DNA of 64,000 nt, taken from the NCBI GenBank assembly GCA_965656085.1, contig CBFHJA010000022.1:5353-69352 (forward strand), in the 5' to 3' direction. Origin of the DNA: Aliishimia sp965656085. GTDB taxonomy: Bacteria > Pseudomonadota > Alphaproteobacteria > Rhodobacterales > Rhodobacteraceae. The notes under the pieces are model-generated. The model saw only the letters and a program-made list of their open reading frames with translations. It had not been told where the DNA came from and ran no database searches. Numbering within the stretch: the stretch's first letter is position 1; every line of letters begins with the position of its first letter. Shown piece after piece: positions 8,877 through 18,174 of the stretch. The translations under genes and the position numbers were made by a program.

Positions 8877-11240
8877 TCACTCACGTGTTTTCATCACTTG
8901 CACCAGATCAAGCCGGTCCAGACGCCGCCGGACGATCAGCGACGAGACCAGTGCGGCGGCCAGAACCACGAGACTGGCCTGCGCGAACCCGGCCACCGGC
9001 AGCACCAGCGGAATCTCGTAGAGATCGCTCGCCGAGCCGTCCGCCAGCGCTTTGGAAATCCCCGCGCCGAGCAGCCAGCCCAGCGGTTGCGCCAGCAGCG
9101 CCAGCAGCATCGTCTCGCCGATCAAGATGAACGACACCTCGCCGCGTGAAAAGCCGAGGATGCGCAGGCTGGCAAGCTCCCGCGCCCGCTCCGAAAGCTG
9201 GATGCGTGCGCCGTTATAGGCGACGCCCACGGTGATCAGCAGTCCGACAATCAGGTAGATCGTGGTCATGATATCCACGTTCTGGCGGATGGTGTCCTGA
9301 AACGCGCCTTGCATCTTGTGGGTTTCGATCAGCCCGGTCAGCTCCGGCGTGTCCTTCAGAACCTGATGCAGGCGCGGCAAGGCCGATGCGTCGATTTGCA
9401 GATTGGCCACAGAGATTTGCGGCGCCTGCCGCAAAAGGCGGCTCAGCGTTTCGAGATCCATGTAAGCCCCGAGCCCGATATATTGCGTGACCAGCCCGGC
9501 CACGGGAATGAAATGGGTTTCATCAATGCCGCCGCGAAACTCGGCCTCGACGATATCGCCCGGGCGCACGCCAAGATGATCCGCAAGGCGCTGCGACAGC
9601 AGCAGCCCGCGCACCGGCGGGTCAACCACCTGCCCGTCCATCGCGATGATCCGGGTCAGATCGGCCCCGGGCCGGCGTGCTTCGATGGCAACGACCTTCT
9701 CCCGATGGCCATGGCGCAGCACGGCAGGCTGGAATTTCTGCCCTTCGGCACGCAGCACGCCGGGCAAACTGGCCACTTCCGCCAGCGCGGTTTCGGGGAT
9801 GTCGGGATCGAAGAGCAACATTGCATCCTGACGGCTCGACCGGTCGAAGGTCGTCGCGACCAACTCGTCGAGGGCGGCGGGGAAAAAGCTGGTGGCGACC
9901 ATCACCGCCACCGCGAGCGCCAGCCCGAGCGCGGTCATCGCCGAGCGCAGCGGCCATCTGAGTACGCTGCGCAGGATCATAACCAAAGGCTGCGACAGCC
10001 GCGCCGCCGTCATGGCCCGGTCGAGCAGCGACCGTTTGAAGCGGGGCGGCGCGGGCGGGGCCATCGCCACGGCAGGCGGCAGGCGCGCGGCCCTCAGCGC
10101 ACTGCGCGCCGCGCCAAGCGCCGCGCTGGCGACCGCGAGCAGACCCGAAAGCGCATAGGCGCTATAGCTCAGATTGTAGATCAGGTAGGGAAAGTCGAAG
10201 AACTGCGCGTAGAGCCGCGCCAGCGCCCGCGCGAGCCATGTGCCCACACCCCAGCCGATCACAGTCCCCGCCACCGCGATCAGCACCGCAAGCAGCAGGT
10301 AATGCACGCAAATCTCCACATCCGAATAGCCAACCGCTTTCAAAAGCCCGATCTCGCTGCGCTCCAGCGCGATGATCCGGCTGATCACCATCGCGACCAG
10401 AAAGGCGGAGATCCCGTAGAAGATCGGCGGCAGGATCATCGCGCTGGTCCTCAACTGCACAAGCTCGGAGTCGATGAAACTGTTCGATAGCTGCGTATCG
10501 CGGCCATAGGCACCGAACCCGCCATAGGGATCAAGCAGATCGTCGAGCCGGTCCTTGACCTCGTCTTCACGCGCGCCGCGCGACAGTGCGAGGGTCACGT
10601 TGTTGAACGCGCCTTCCATGTCGAACGCGGCGGCAACGGCCGTCTGCGGCATCCAGATCACACCGAAGGTCTCGTTGTCGGGCAGCAAGGCACCCGGGCC
10701 GATCGTGTAGATGAATTCGGGCGACAGGACCGTGCCTGTCACCGTCAGGGCGCGGCGAAACCCGTTGAGATTGGCGCGCAAGGTATCGCCAGGCCACAGG
10801 CCATTGGCCTCCGCAAAAGTCGCGTTCACGACGATTTCATCCGGCGCGTCGGGCAATGGCATCCGGCCGGTCTGCAACTCCGGCAGGTTCAGGCGCGGCT
10901 CCATGCCCGGCGGCAGGGACAGGATGCGCCCGGTGACCGTCGCCTGCTGGCCCGGCACATCGAGCACCGCAAGCCGCGAGATCCGCGCATCCGCCGCGCG
11001 CACCCCTTCGATGCGCCGGATTTCCTGCATCAGCCAAAGCGGCGCGCGGCTGGCCTCGGCAAAGACATCGGCAAAGCGGTTGCGCTCATAATAGGCCCGG
11101 CGGGTTTCCTCCAGCGACACGAAGGTGCCGAAGGTCGTCAGCAGGATCGCCACACCGCAAGCAAGCACCAGCGCGATGGCCACCGCCTGCGCCCAGAGAC
11201 GCCGGAAATCCCGCAGCAGCTTGATATCGAGCGCGTTCAT
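8877..11240 (-). CDS. FtsX-like ABC transporter permease
   Basis: A 787-residue inner-membrane protein with an N-terminal transmembrane helix (AVAIALVLACGVAILLTTFGTF), a large periplasmic domain, a first FtsX domain of three helices near residues 270-390, a second periplasmic domain, and a second FtsX domain at the C-terminus (IYLIVGLLITVGVAYNGARI onward). The duplicated FtsX arrangement matches DevC/LolCE-like long permeases. I start it at the ATG at 11240, where GAGGG stands six bases upstream; a TTG five codons earlier lacks a site. It lies eight bases after the ATPase stop, so the two are surely one operon. Confidence 0.93.
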   Translation of the reverse strand: MNALDIKLLRDFRRLWAQAVAIALVLACGVAILLTTFGTFVSLEETRRAYYERNRFADVFAEASRAPLWLMQEIRRIEGVRAADARISRLAVLDVPGQQATVTGRILSLPPGMEPRLNLPELQTGRMPLPDAPDEIVVNATFAEANGLWPGDTLRANLNGFRRALTVTGTVLSPEFIYTIGPGALLPDNETFGVIWMPQTAVAAAFDMEGAFNNVTLALSRGAREDEVKDRLDDLLDPYGGFGAYGRDTQLSNSFIDSELVQLRTSAMILPPIFYGISAFLVAMVISRIIALERSEIGLLKAVGYSDVEICVHYLLLAVLIAVAGTVIGWGVGTWLARALARLYAQFFDFPYLIYNLSYSAYALSGLLAVASAALGAARSALRAARLPPAVAMAPPAPPRFKRSLLDRAMTAARLSQPLVMILRSVLRWPLRSAMTALGLALAVAVMVATSFFPAALDELVATTFDRSSRQDAMLLFDPDIPETALAEVASLPGVLRAEGQKFQPAVLRHGHREKVVAIEARRPGADLTRIIAMDGQVVDPPVRGLLLSQRLADHLGVRPGDIVEAEFRGGIDETHFIPVAGLVTQYIGLGAYMDLETLSRLLRQAPQISVANLQIDASALPRLHQVLKDTPELTGLIETHKMQGAFQDTIRQNVDIMTTIYLIVGLLITVGVAYNGARIQLSERARELASLRILGFSRGEVSFILIGETMLLALLAQPLGWLLGAGISKALADGSASDLYEIPLVLPVAGFAQASLVVLAAALVSSLIVRRRLDRLDLVQVMKTRE

Positions 11241-11248
11241 CGCAGCCC

Positions 11249-11953
11249 TCACCAACTGATCTCGGCGGGCGCAAGCCGGGTGTCGTTTTCCTCAACCCGG
11301 TCGATGCGCCCGTCGAGGAAATACACCACCCGATGCGCCATCTGCCGGATCGCCGCGTTATGGGTGATCACCGCCGTGCTGGTGCCGAGCCGGTCATTGA
11401 CGTCGCGAAGCACCTCCAGAACCTGCACTCCGGTCTTGCTGTCGAGCGCCCCGGTGGGCTCATCGCAGAGCAACACCTCGGGCCGCTTGGCGACGGCGCG
11501 GGCGATGGCGACGCGCTGTTGCTCGCCGCCCGACATCTCCGCCGGGAAGTGATCGAGCCGGTGCGTCAGCCCGACCAGCGCCAGCGCGTCCTCGGCGGGC
11601 ATCGGATCGCGGGCGACGTCGGTGACCAGCTGAACGTTTTCGCGGGCGGTCAGGCTGGCCACGAGATTGTAGAACTGGAACACGAACCCCACGTGATCCC
11701 GCCGATATTTCGTGAGGGCGCGGTCCTTGAGCGAGGTGAGTTCCAGATCGCGAAACCAGACCCGGCCCGACGAAGCGTGATCGAGCCCGCCCAGAATGTT
11801 GAGCAAGGTCGATTTGCCACTGCCCGAAGGTCCCAGCAACACCGCCAACTCGCCCGCGTAGAGCTCAAGGTCCACGTCTTCGAGCGCCCGCACCTTCAAG
11901 GCGCCGGTGTCATAGATCTTGGTCAGGCCCTCTGTGCGGAACACTGCGCCCAT
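11249..11953 (-). CDS. ABC transporter ATP-binding protein (MacB/LolD/DevA type)
   Basis: A 234-residue ATPase with Walker A LLGPSGSGKSTLLN, Q-loop FVFQFYNLVASLT, signature MSGGEQQRVAIARA, Walker B VLLCDEPTGALD and the switch histidine in VITHNAAI. The 'TGALD' D-loop and the overall size fit the LolD/MacB/DevA subfamily that pairs with FtsX-type permeases. The ATG at 11953 has AAAAAGGAG seven bases upstream, so the longer N-terminal reading to 11989 was rejected. First gene of the exporter operon; it is divergent from the flavodoxin-like gene with about 130 bases between. Confidence 0.95.
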   Translation of the reverse strand: MGAVFRTEGLTKIYDTGALKVRALEDVDLELYAGELAVLLGPSGSGKSTLLNILGGLDHASSGRVWFRDLELTSLKDRALTKYRRDHVGFVFQFYNLVASLTARENVQLVTDVARDPMPAEDALALVGLTHRLDHFPAEMSGGEQQRVAIARAVAKRPEVLLCDEPTGALDSKTGVQVLEVLRDVNDRLGTSTAVITHNAAIRQMAHRVVYFLDGRIDRVEENDTRLAPAEISW

Positions 11954-12087
11954 CTGGATCTCCTTTTTCGAGGCCCGGTATACCGGCAAATCGGGCCCGC
12001 TCCTTGATACGCGTCAATGCACGAGCGCTGAGGGACAGGGGTCATGCACTCTTGGCCCATACCCGCATCTGCGGTAGCTCTGTGCGC

Positions 12088-12573
12088 ATGGCCCAACTCC
12101 TGATCGTGTATCACTCCAAGACCGGCGGATCCCGGCAAATGGCCGAAGCGGCGGCAGAGGCAGCACGCGGCGAGGTCGACACCGTCCTGACGACTGCGCA
12201 GGACGCCGGGCCGGACGCTCTTCTGGCCGCCGATGGCTACATCTTTTGCGCACCCGAAAACCTCGCGGCGATTGCCGGGCTGATGAAGGATTTCTATGAC
12301 CGCTGCTATTACCCGGTCCTCGGCCGTATCGAGGGGCGGCCTTACGCGCAGATGGTCTGCGCGGGTTCGGATGGTGAAAACGCCGCCCGGCAGACCGCGC
12401 GCATTGCCCAAGGATGGCGGCTCCGGGAGGTTCAGCCGCCGCTGATCGTCTGCACCCATGCCCAGAGCCCGGAGGCGATCCTCGCTCCGAAGACCATTCC
12501 GGAGAACGACCTCGAAAAATGCCGCGAGATGGGTGCCGCCTTGGGAGCCGGATTGAGCCTCGGGGTGTTTTGA
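12088..12573 (+). CDS. Flavodoxin family / NAD(P)H-dependent oxidoreductase-like protein
   Basis: A 161-residue cytosolic protein. The start MAQLLIVYHSKTGGSRQMAEAAAEAA has the flavodoxin phosphate-binding loop (HSKTGGSRQM) that holds the FMN phosphate, followed by ADGYIFCAPENLAAIAGLMKDFYDRCYY, which resembles the second flavin loop of NADPH-dependent FMN reductases. It is short for a WrbA-type quinone reductase but fits the 'flavodoxin family protein' group. The ATG at 12088 starts exactly at the fold's first strand. Electron partner unknown. Confidence 0.8.
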   Translation: MAQLLIVYHSKTGGSRQMAEAAAEAARGEVDTVLTTAQDAGPDALLAADGYIFCAPENLAAIAGLMKDFYDRCYYPVLGRIEGRPYAQMVCAGSDGENAARQTARIAQGWRLREVQPPLIVCTHAQSPEAILAPKTIPENDLEKCREMGAALGAGLSLGVF

Positions 12574-12651
12574 CAGGCCCGGACAGGATCGGCATCTGTG
12601 AGAGGCGCTTACAGCCCATGGGTGCGCAACGCGGAGCGCAAGAGAGGTGCC

Positions 12652-13476
12652 ATGACACAGTCTGAGACCAACGCGGCCCAAGCCGCCGCCTATTACGACG
12701 CCGAGGATGTGGCGCGTTTCTACCGGCTCTGCTGGGGAGGCGCCGACATTCATATCGGGCGCTATCAGACGGGCGCCGAAACGGTTGCCGAGGCCTCGCA
12801 GGCGATGACGCGCCACCTGCTCTGCTTGGCGGGGCTGACAGCGGGGGACCGGGTTCTCGACATCGCCTGCGGCTATGGCGGCACGCTCCGGGCGCTTGCG
12901 CGGCTGGGCTGCGCGCCCGCCGGGATCGACATCTCGCAGGTTTGCGTGGACGAGGCCCGGCGGGCCAATATCACGGCGGGTCTCGGGGACCGGATCACGG
13001 TCCGCAAAGGCGATTTTCATGATATCGACAGCCCCGATGCGGCGTGGGACGCGTGCGTCTGTCAGGAATCGATCATTCATTCCACCGACCGCCCCCGCGT
13101 GGTCTCGGAGGTCTTTCGCGTCCTGCGCCCCGGCGGTGTCTTCGCCTTTTCCGACATACTGACAGCGCCGGACGCCGATCTTGCCGTCGTCGATGCCGCC
13201 TTCGCGCGTCTCGGCGTCCGGGGCGGGGCCACGCCGGCGGACTACCGCCGCATGACCGAAGCTGCCGGGTTCGAGATCCTCCATGCCGAGGAACGGCACG
13301 CGGATATCAAGGCGCATTATGCGAAGCTGGCAACGCAGCTTGAAACGCCCCCGCCCGGGCTATGCGCCGAGGCCGTGGACAGGCTGAAAAGCAGCATCGC
13401 GCACTGGCAAACGGCCTTGGCGGGCGAACACATCACATGGGCCTGTTTCGTGGCCCGAAAGCCGGGGCAAGGGTGA
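12652..13476 (+). CDS. SAM-dependent methyltransferase, sarcosine/dimethylglycine N-methyltransferase-like
   Basis: A 274-residue class I methyltransferase with motif I VLDIACGYGGT at about residue 68 and the motif IV/post region QESIIHSTDRPRVVSEVFRVLRPGG. The N-terminal segment AYYDAEDVARFYRLCWGGADIHIGRY resembles sarcosine/dimethylglycine N-methyltransferases (the last steps of betaine synthesis from glycine), where a similar WGGxDIHIG segment precedes the SAM domain. A glycine methyltransferase partner is not adjacent, so the substrate is an inference from that motif. The ATG at 12652 follows AGAGAGGTG. Confidence 0.75.
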   Translation: MTQSETNAAQAAAYYDAEDVARFYRLCWGGADIHIGRYQTGAETVAEASQAMTRHLLCLAGLTAGDRVLDIACGYGGTLRALARLGCAPAGIDISQVCVDEARRANITAGLGDRITVRKGDFHDIDSPDAAWDACVCQESIIHSTDRPRVVSEVFRVLRPGGVFAFSDILTAPDADLAVVDAAFARLGVRGGATPADYRRMTEAAGFEILHAEERHADIKAHYAKLATQLETPPPGLCAEAVDRLKSSIAHWQTALAGEHITWACFVARKPGQG

Positions 13477-13488
13477 GGCAAGCCCCCG

Positions 13489-14055
13489 TCAGTAGAAGCC
13501 GATTTCCCTGACATCGACCTGTGCCTCATGGTCCCGGCCATAGGCCACCACGGCAACCGATGAGAGGCCCTCCGCGCGCGGCACAGCGCGCAGAAGCCGC
13601 CCGGAGCGGTTGAACGCCGTCAAGGGCAGGCGTACTTCAGACCAGTCTTGCGTCACGTCGAACCCCGCCTGATAGTATTGCCACGGCAGGATCGTGCCGC
13701 CCGTGCGCAGATGCACGAAATAGCGCTGATCGTTGCCGCGCACGACAAGGCGCACGCCCGTGACCCCGTCCGGCGCGCCCTCGGGAAGCTCCATCCGCAT
13801 CTGGATGAACCCGCCGTTGTTGGCTGTGCTGACGGTGCCGGTCATCCGCGCATAGCTCTCGCCCGTGTCGGTGCGGAACGTGACCTGCCCCGACGACACG
13901 CCGCCCATCACGGTATCGGAAAAGAATCGCCAGCGATCTTGTGCCTGCATCTCGAAGCGGTCCAGCGTGAGGTCTTCGGCCATGGCGGGCAGGGGCAACA
14001 GGAGGAAAATTGCGAGCAGCCGCTTGAAGGCCGTCATCTGGGGAAAACGCATCAT
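13489..14055 (-). CDS. CIA30 family exported protein
   Basis: A protein of about 188 residues with a signal peptide (AFKRLLAIFLLLPLPAMA/ED). The mature part carries the motifs of the CIA30 (complex I intermediate-associated protein 30) family: RWRFFSDTVMGGVSSGQVTF, GFIQMRMELP, GVRLVVRGNDQRYFVHLRT and WSEVRLPLTAF. This is a galactose-binding-like beta sandwich. In bacteria these proteins are usually uncharacterised; the mitochondrial link to complex I assembly should not be carried over. The start has two adjacent ATGs (14055 and 14052) behind AAAGGA. Convergent with the methyltransferase gene; the stop codons lie about 12 bases apart. Confidence 0.8.
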   Translation of the reverse strand: MMRFPQMTAFKRLLAIFLLLPLPAMAEDLTLDRFEMQAQDRWRFFSDTVMGGVSSGQVTFRTDTGESYARMTGTVSTANNGGFIQMRMELPEGAPDGVTGVRLVVRGNDQRYFVHLRTGGTILPWQYYQAGFDVTQDWSEVRLPLTAFNRSGRLLRAVPRAEGLSSVAVVAYGRDHEAQVDVREIGFY

Positions 14056-14092
14056 AGATCCTTTCGGACTCTGATATAAGCGCGCGCGGCCC

Positions 14093-15163
14093 TCATGCAA
14101 TCGCGCCCAGAATTTCCTGCGCGGCCTGCTCTCCCGTCGCCAGCGCGCCCTCGATCAGCCCGGGGCTGACCGTGGCAGCTTCGGAAACTGCGAAGCGGAC
14201 ACGCCCACCGAGATGCGGGGCCCGGACACAGTCCGGCCCAATCTCGGGATGGACCGGCGTCTCCGCCAGATCTCGCGGCGTGGCGATGCCCGGATCGCTG
14301 GCCCAGTCCTGCACAACCAGTTGCACCGGCTGCGCCGCTTCGGGGCCGAAACAGGCGGCGACTTGCGCCAGAATGGCCTGCCGCAACCGGTCCGGGTTCT
14401 CTTGGCGCACCTCCGCAGGCCAGCCCACGAAGCCAAAGATCGCCGCGGGCGTGCCACCGGGTCCGCAATGGTCATGCGCCTCCACGAGGGGACCGGTCCG
14501 GCTTGCAATCCGCCCCGACAGCCCCGCATCGCGCCAGAACGGGCGGTCATAGAGCAGCACTGCCTTGGCATGGGTGCTCATCCATGTCGGGCTTTGCCGC
14601 AGCGCCTCCAGCAGCGCCGGGCTGGCCCATGGCATCTCCAGCGTCGCCCCGGCCACGCGCAGCGGCACCGCCACAAGCACCCGATCCGCTGTCACCTCTT
14701 CGCCGGAGGCCAACGCCACGCGGACGCGATCCGCACCGTCCTCCCTGATCCCGGCCACCGGCGCCGACAGGCGTACACGGGACGGCTCCACCTGCCGCGC
14801 CATCGCCCCCACAAGCCCGGTCGGCCCGCCCTTGATCCGCACCATGCCGTCCTGCCCAGGCAGAGGCTGGCGCAGCGGTTCGGGACCATAGCCAAGAATA
14901 ACCGCATCGCCGTCGTTGAACTGCGGATAGGTCTCAAGGCCAAGATCGCGCAGCAACCGCGCCACCACGGGCTGATAGGACGGCCAGACCCAAGTCGGGC
15001 CGAGATCGGCCAGCACCGCGCCCGTCCCCGGCGCGCGCAGGGCATGGATACGGCCCCCGATCCGGTCCCCGGCCTCCATGACGTGCACATCCACCCCGGC
15101 TGCGCGCAACGTCGCCGCAGCGGTCAGCCCCGCCAATCCGGCCCCAATGACAATGATTTTCAA
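14093..15163 (-). CDS. FAD-dependent amine oxidase family protein
   Basis: About 356 residues starting at a TTG (15163) directly before the FAD dinucleotide-binding motif KIIVIGAGLAGLTAAATLR, then EAGDRIGGRIHALR, the usual GG doublet of monoamine oxidase-type flavoproteins. C-terminal motif RVRFAVSEAATVSPGLIEGALATGEQAA is the second FAD contact of the family. It begins 23 bases after the stop of the AMP-dependent ligase on the same strand, so they are probably co-transcribed. The longer reading to 15256 would overlap the ligase and has no family sequence. The amine substrate is unknown. Confidence 0.85.
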   Translation of the reverse strand: MKIIVIGAGLAGLTAAATLRAAGVDVHVMEAGDRIGGRIHALRAPGTGAVLADLGPTWVWPSYQPVVARLLRDLGLETYPQFNDGDAVILGYGPEPLRQPLPGQDGMVRIKGGPTGLVGAMARQVEPSRVRLSAPVAGIREDGADRVRVALASGEEVTADRVLVAVPLRVAGATLEMPWASPALLEALRQSPTWMSTHAKAVLLYDRPFWRDAGLSGRIASRTGPLVEAHDHCGPGGTPAAIFGFVGWPAEVRQENPDRLRQAILAQVAACFGPEAAQPVQLVVQDWASDPGIATPRDLAETPVHPEIGPDCVRAPHLGGRVRFAVSEAATVSPGLIEGALATGEQAAQEILGAIA

Positions 15164-15185
15164 GACGCGCCCCCGCAATCCGCGA

Positions 15186-17021
15186 TCAACCCGCCGCGAT
15201 ATTCCCCGCCGCACCGCCTTCGAACAGCGCCTCGACCTCCGCAGCGCGGTTGGCAAGGATCTGACGTTGGTTCAGATAGGCCTTGTCGGTGATCTCCCCG
15301 GCATCGGGATCGGGCGGGGCGAGCAGGAACCGCGCCTGTGCGGCAAAGCGGGACGAGCCGCCGCCTTCCGCGCGGAGCTTCGCCAGCCCCTCCGCGATAT
15401 GCGCCCGCACCGGCTCTGCGGCCAGAACGTCGGCCATTGGCGCGTCGTCCTCAAGGCCTGCAGAGGCACGGCACGCCGCCTCGTTGGGGATGAGCAGAAA
15501 CCCCGCCGCGTCGCGATCATGTCCGGCCACCACGATATCCTGCACCAGCGGTGCGAGCGCATCGATGCCGCGCAGGCGCAGATCGCCCACATGGACCCAT
15601 GTCCCGGAGGCCAGCTTGAAATCCTCCGAGACGCGCCCGTCAAAGCACAGTCCCTTGGCCGGATCGTCCGGGTCCGCGAAGCGCGCCGCATCTCCGATGC
15701 TGTAGAACCCGTCCGCGTCGAAGGCCTCAAGGGTCTTTTCTGGGTTGCGGAAATAGCCCGGCGTGATGCTCGGCCCCTTGACCCAGACCTCCTGCTTGCC
15801 CGCGTTTGGCGTGAGCTTCAGCGTCACCCCCGGCACGGGCAGGCCAATATTGGACGCCTCGGGCGTGGGGAACTGCCGATGCGTGGCGAGCGGCGCCGTC
15901 TCGGTCGAGCCCCATGCGCCGACAAAGGGCAACACCGTGCCGTCATGCGCCAGCGACATTTCGCGGAACCGGGTCTGGATGCCCTCGGGCAGCGCCGCAC
16001 CCGCGTTCATCGCAAGGTCCATCCCGAAGAACAGCTCACGGAATTCGGCGTCCTCGGCCACCGCATCGGCGAGCATGGCAAAGCCGCGCGGCACGTTGAG
16101 TGCCATCGTCGGGCGGATCTCCTTGAAGTTGGCGATGGTCTTGCCGATCAGCGGCGGCGCGGGTTTGCCGTCGTCGATATACATCGACCCGCCATTGCGC
16201 AGGACCATGTTCATGCAGAAATTCGCCCCGAACGTGTGGCTCCATGGCAGCCAGTCCACGAGCACCGGCGGGCGGTCCTTGAGGAAGGTCCAGACCTCGC
16301 GATGAGCTTCCTGATTTGCGGTCAACATGCGTTGCGTGTTGATCACCGCCTTCGGAGTGCCGGTCGAGCCCGAGGTGAACAGCAGCTTCGCGATGGTGTC
16401 CGGAGTGACCTGCGCAAAAGCGGCCTCCACCGCCTCCGCCGCGCCGGGATCGCGCGCGGCCTCGAACACCTGCACGCCGCGCCCGGCACTGTCACGGGAG
16501 GCGAGGATGACGCCGCCATGGGCCGGGGCAATCGTGTCCAGCGCCGCACCATAGGGGCCGGTATCGGAGACAAACACCACCGCCGGATCGAGCAGCCGCA
16601 CCATCTCCGTCAGTTTGGCGTGGTCCTTCGACATCAGCGAATAGGCCGTCGAGACCACCGCGATCGGCACGCCCACCTGCATCGCGGCGAGGCACAGAAT
16701 GCCAAGATCGACGGAGTTCTCCGACAGCGCCAGCACCGGGCGCTCCGGCGAGGCCTCCGTGGACAAGAGCCACCCCGCGACCTCGCGCACCTCCTGCAAG
16801 GCCGCGCCATAGCTCAGCCGACGCCAGCCCGCGCCCTCGCGCTCCGCAAAGAGCACCCGGTCCGGGGCCTCCTGCGCCCAGCGGACCAGCCAATCGCCGA
16901 CACAGCGCGCGGGCTCCGGCAAGGGGGTCGGGCTGGTCAGGATCACGTTGCCGGCGGCATCCGTGTCGGTGGTGACGCGCGCGGGCGCGAACAAGGCCGC
17001 GTAACGATCCAATGTCGACAT
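15186..17021 (-). CDS. Feruloyl-CoA synthase-like acyl-CoA ligase
   Basis: A 611-residue AMP-forming ligase. The P-loop-like motif LLFTSGSTGTPKAV is followed by WLPWSHTFGANFCMN, the adenine region VGAWGSTETAP and FDGRVSEDFKLASGTWVHVG, where the hinge aspartate/lysine region reads GRVSEDFKL as in feruloyl-CoA synthases. The long length and the START-SVDLGI region also fit that family, which activates ferulate and related hydroxycinnamates in lignin-phenolic catabolism. The usual partner, feruloyl-CoA hydratase-lyase, and vanillin dehydrogenase are not in this window, so the substrate remains tentative. A palindrome (17041-17056) sits 20 bases before the start. Confidence 0.82.
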   Translation of the reverse strand: MSTLDRYAALFAPARVTTDTDAAGNVILTSPTPLPEPARCVGDWLVRWAQEAPDRVLFAEREGAGWRRLSYGAALQEVREVAGWLLSTEASPERPVLALSENSVDLGILCLAAMQVGVPIAVVSTAYSLMSKDHAKLTEMVRLLDPAVVFVSDTGPYGAALDTIAPAHGGVILASRDSAGRGVQVFEAARDPGAAEAVEAAFAQVTPDTIAKLLFTSGSTGTPKAVINTQRMLTANQEAHREVWTFLKDRPPVLVDWLPWSHTFGANFCMNMVLRNGGSMYIDDGKPAPPLIGKTIANFKEIRPTMALNVPRGFAMLADAVAEDAEFRELFFGMDLAMNAGAALPEGIQTRFREMSLAHDGTVLPFVGAWGSTETAPLATHRQFPTPEASNIGLPVPGVTLKLTPNAGKQEVWVKGPSITPGYFRNPEKTLEAFDADGFYSIGDAARFADPDDPAKGLCFDGRVSEDFKLASGTWVHVGDLRLRGIDALAPLVQDIVVAGHDRDAAGFLLIPNEAACRASAGLEDDAPMADVLAAEPVRAHIAEGLAKLRAEGGGSSRFAAQARFLLAPPDPDAGEITDKAYLNQRQILANRAAEVEALFEGGAAGNIAAG

Positions 17022-17040
17022 GGAGCCCTCGCCTTTCTGT

Positions 17041-17056
17041 TAATGGGTAACCGTTA
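17041..17056. promoter_or_regulatory. Candidate operator before feruloyl-CoA synthase-like gene
   Basis: TAATGGGTAACCGTTA is an imperfect palindrome (TAAtGG / CCgTTA around GTAA) 20-35 bases upstream of the minus-strand start at 17021. The position fits a repressor site in the promoter or leader. TetR or MarR binding is an inference. Confidence 0.4.
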
Positions 17057-17221
17057 GCCTAGCCATGCCACCGCCGCTTCTGCAAGCACGCAGCGCGCCG
17101 CGCGAGGCTGCCGGTCCCGTTCTCCTCCAGGGCGAATCAGTACCTTCAGGTATTGACATTGTGAAGCCCCTTCCGCCATCTGGGCTGCACGAGCCCACGC
17201 CCCTCAGTCAGGACCCCGCGC

Positions 17222-18148
17222 ATGGACACCGCCGCCCGCCTCGCCGCTCTGAAAGCCCGCATGGTGCTCCCGGCGATCTGCGCGCCGATGTTCCTCGTCA
17301 CTGGCCCCGAGATGGTGATCGCGGCCTGCCATGCGGGGATCATGGGCGCGTTCCCGGCCACGAATGCGCGCACCACCGAGGATTTGCGCCGCTGGCTCAT
17401 CGAGATTTCCGCCGCCGTTCAGCCGGATCACGGACCTTGGGCGCTCAACATGATCACCCATTCCAGCTATGGTCGCTTCGACGAAGAACTTGCGCTCGTA
17501 GAGGAATTCCAGCCCAGTCTCGTGATCACCGCGCTTGGCGGCCCGCACAGGGTGACAGAACAGGTCCATCGCTATGGCGGTCTCGTCTTCGCCGATGTGA
17601 ACTCCCCCGCCTATGCGCGCAAGGCTGTGGAGAAGGGCGCGGACGGGCTCGTGCTGGTGTGTTCCGGCGCCGGGGGCCACACGGGCGAATACGCCATGAT
17701 GCCCTTCATCGACGAGGTGCGGTCCTTCTTCGACGGCCCGCTGATCGTCGGCGGCGGCCTCAGCACCGGGCGGGCGATCCGCGCTGCCGAGGTGCTGGGC
17801 GCGGATTTCGCCTATCTCGGCACGCGGTTTCTGGCCACACGCGAGAGCATGATCGAAGAGGCCTACCGCCAGATGGTGCTGGAGAGCGGCATGGAAGACC
17901 TCGTGGCCTCCCGCGCGATCACCGGCGCGCTTGGCAACTGGATGCGCGCGAGCGTCGAGGCGGCAGGGCTGTCGATAGAGGATATGGGCCGCGCCGCGAA
18001 GCTGGATTTCTCGTCGGACATGCATGACGGCGCGAAGGCGTGGAAGCATGTCTGGAGCGCCGGGCAGGGCGTGGGCGCGGTATCGAAACCGGAGACCGTC
18101 GCGGATGTGGTCGCGGCATTGCAGGCGGATTATGCAGAGGCGCGATGA
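17222..18148 (+). CDS. Nitronate monooxygenase-like flavoprotein
   Basis: A 308-residue TIM-barrel flavoprotein of the NAD(P)H-dependent flavin oxidoreductase / nitronate monooxygenase family. Motifs include PAICAPMFLVTGPEMVIAAC at the start, LVLVCSGAGGHTG (residues ~140-152, holding the conserved histidine and FMN-phosphate glycine loop), PLIVGGGLSTGRAIRAAEVLGADFAYLGTRFLAT and a C-terminal GQGVGAVSKPETVADVV. Members oxidise nitronates with FMN, but many homologues in catabolic clusters act on other substrates. It is divergent from the feruloyl-CoA synthase-like gene and convergent with the TetR gene. Confidence 0.85.
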   Translation: MDTAARLAALKARMVLPAICAPMFLVTGPEMVIAACHAGIMGAFPATNARTTEDLRRWLIEISAAVQPDHGPWALNMITHSSYGRFDEELALVEEFQPSLVITALGGPHRVTEQVHRYGGLVFADVNSPAYARKAVEKGADGLVLVCSGAGGHTGEYAMMPFIDEVRSFFDGPLIVGGGLSTGRAIRAAEVLGADFAYLGTRFLATRESMIEEAYRQMVLESGMEDLVASRAITGALGNWMRASVEAAGLSIEDMGRAAKLDFSSDMHDGAKAWKHVWSAGQGVGAVSKPETVADVVAALQADYAEAR

Positions 18149-18174
18149 CGCGATGGCACTGGCATAAACGGCGC

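Noticed and set aside
7617..9149. Long plus-strand frame of 510 codons
   Set aside because: It is antisense to the HlyD-like gene, whose family motifs are complete; high G+C makes long shadow frames.
15078..17057. Plus-strand frame of 659 codons
   Set aside because: Antisense to the acyl-CoA ligase, which has the full set of AMP-binding motifs; the translation is low-complexity Arg/Ala/Pro.
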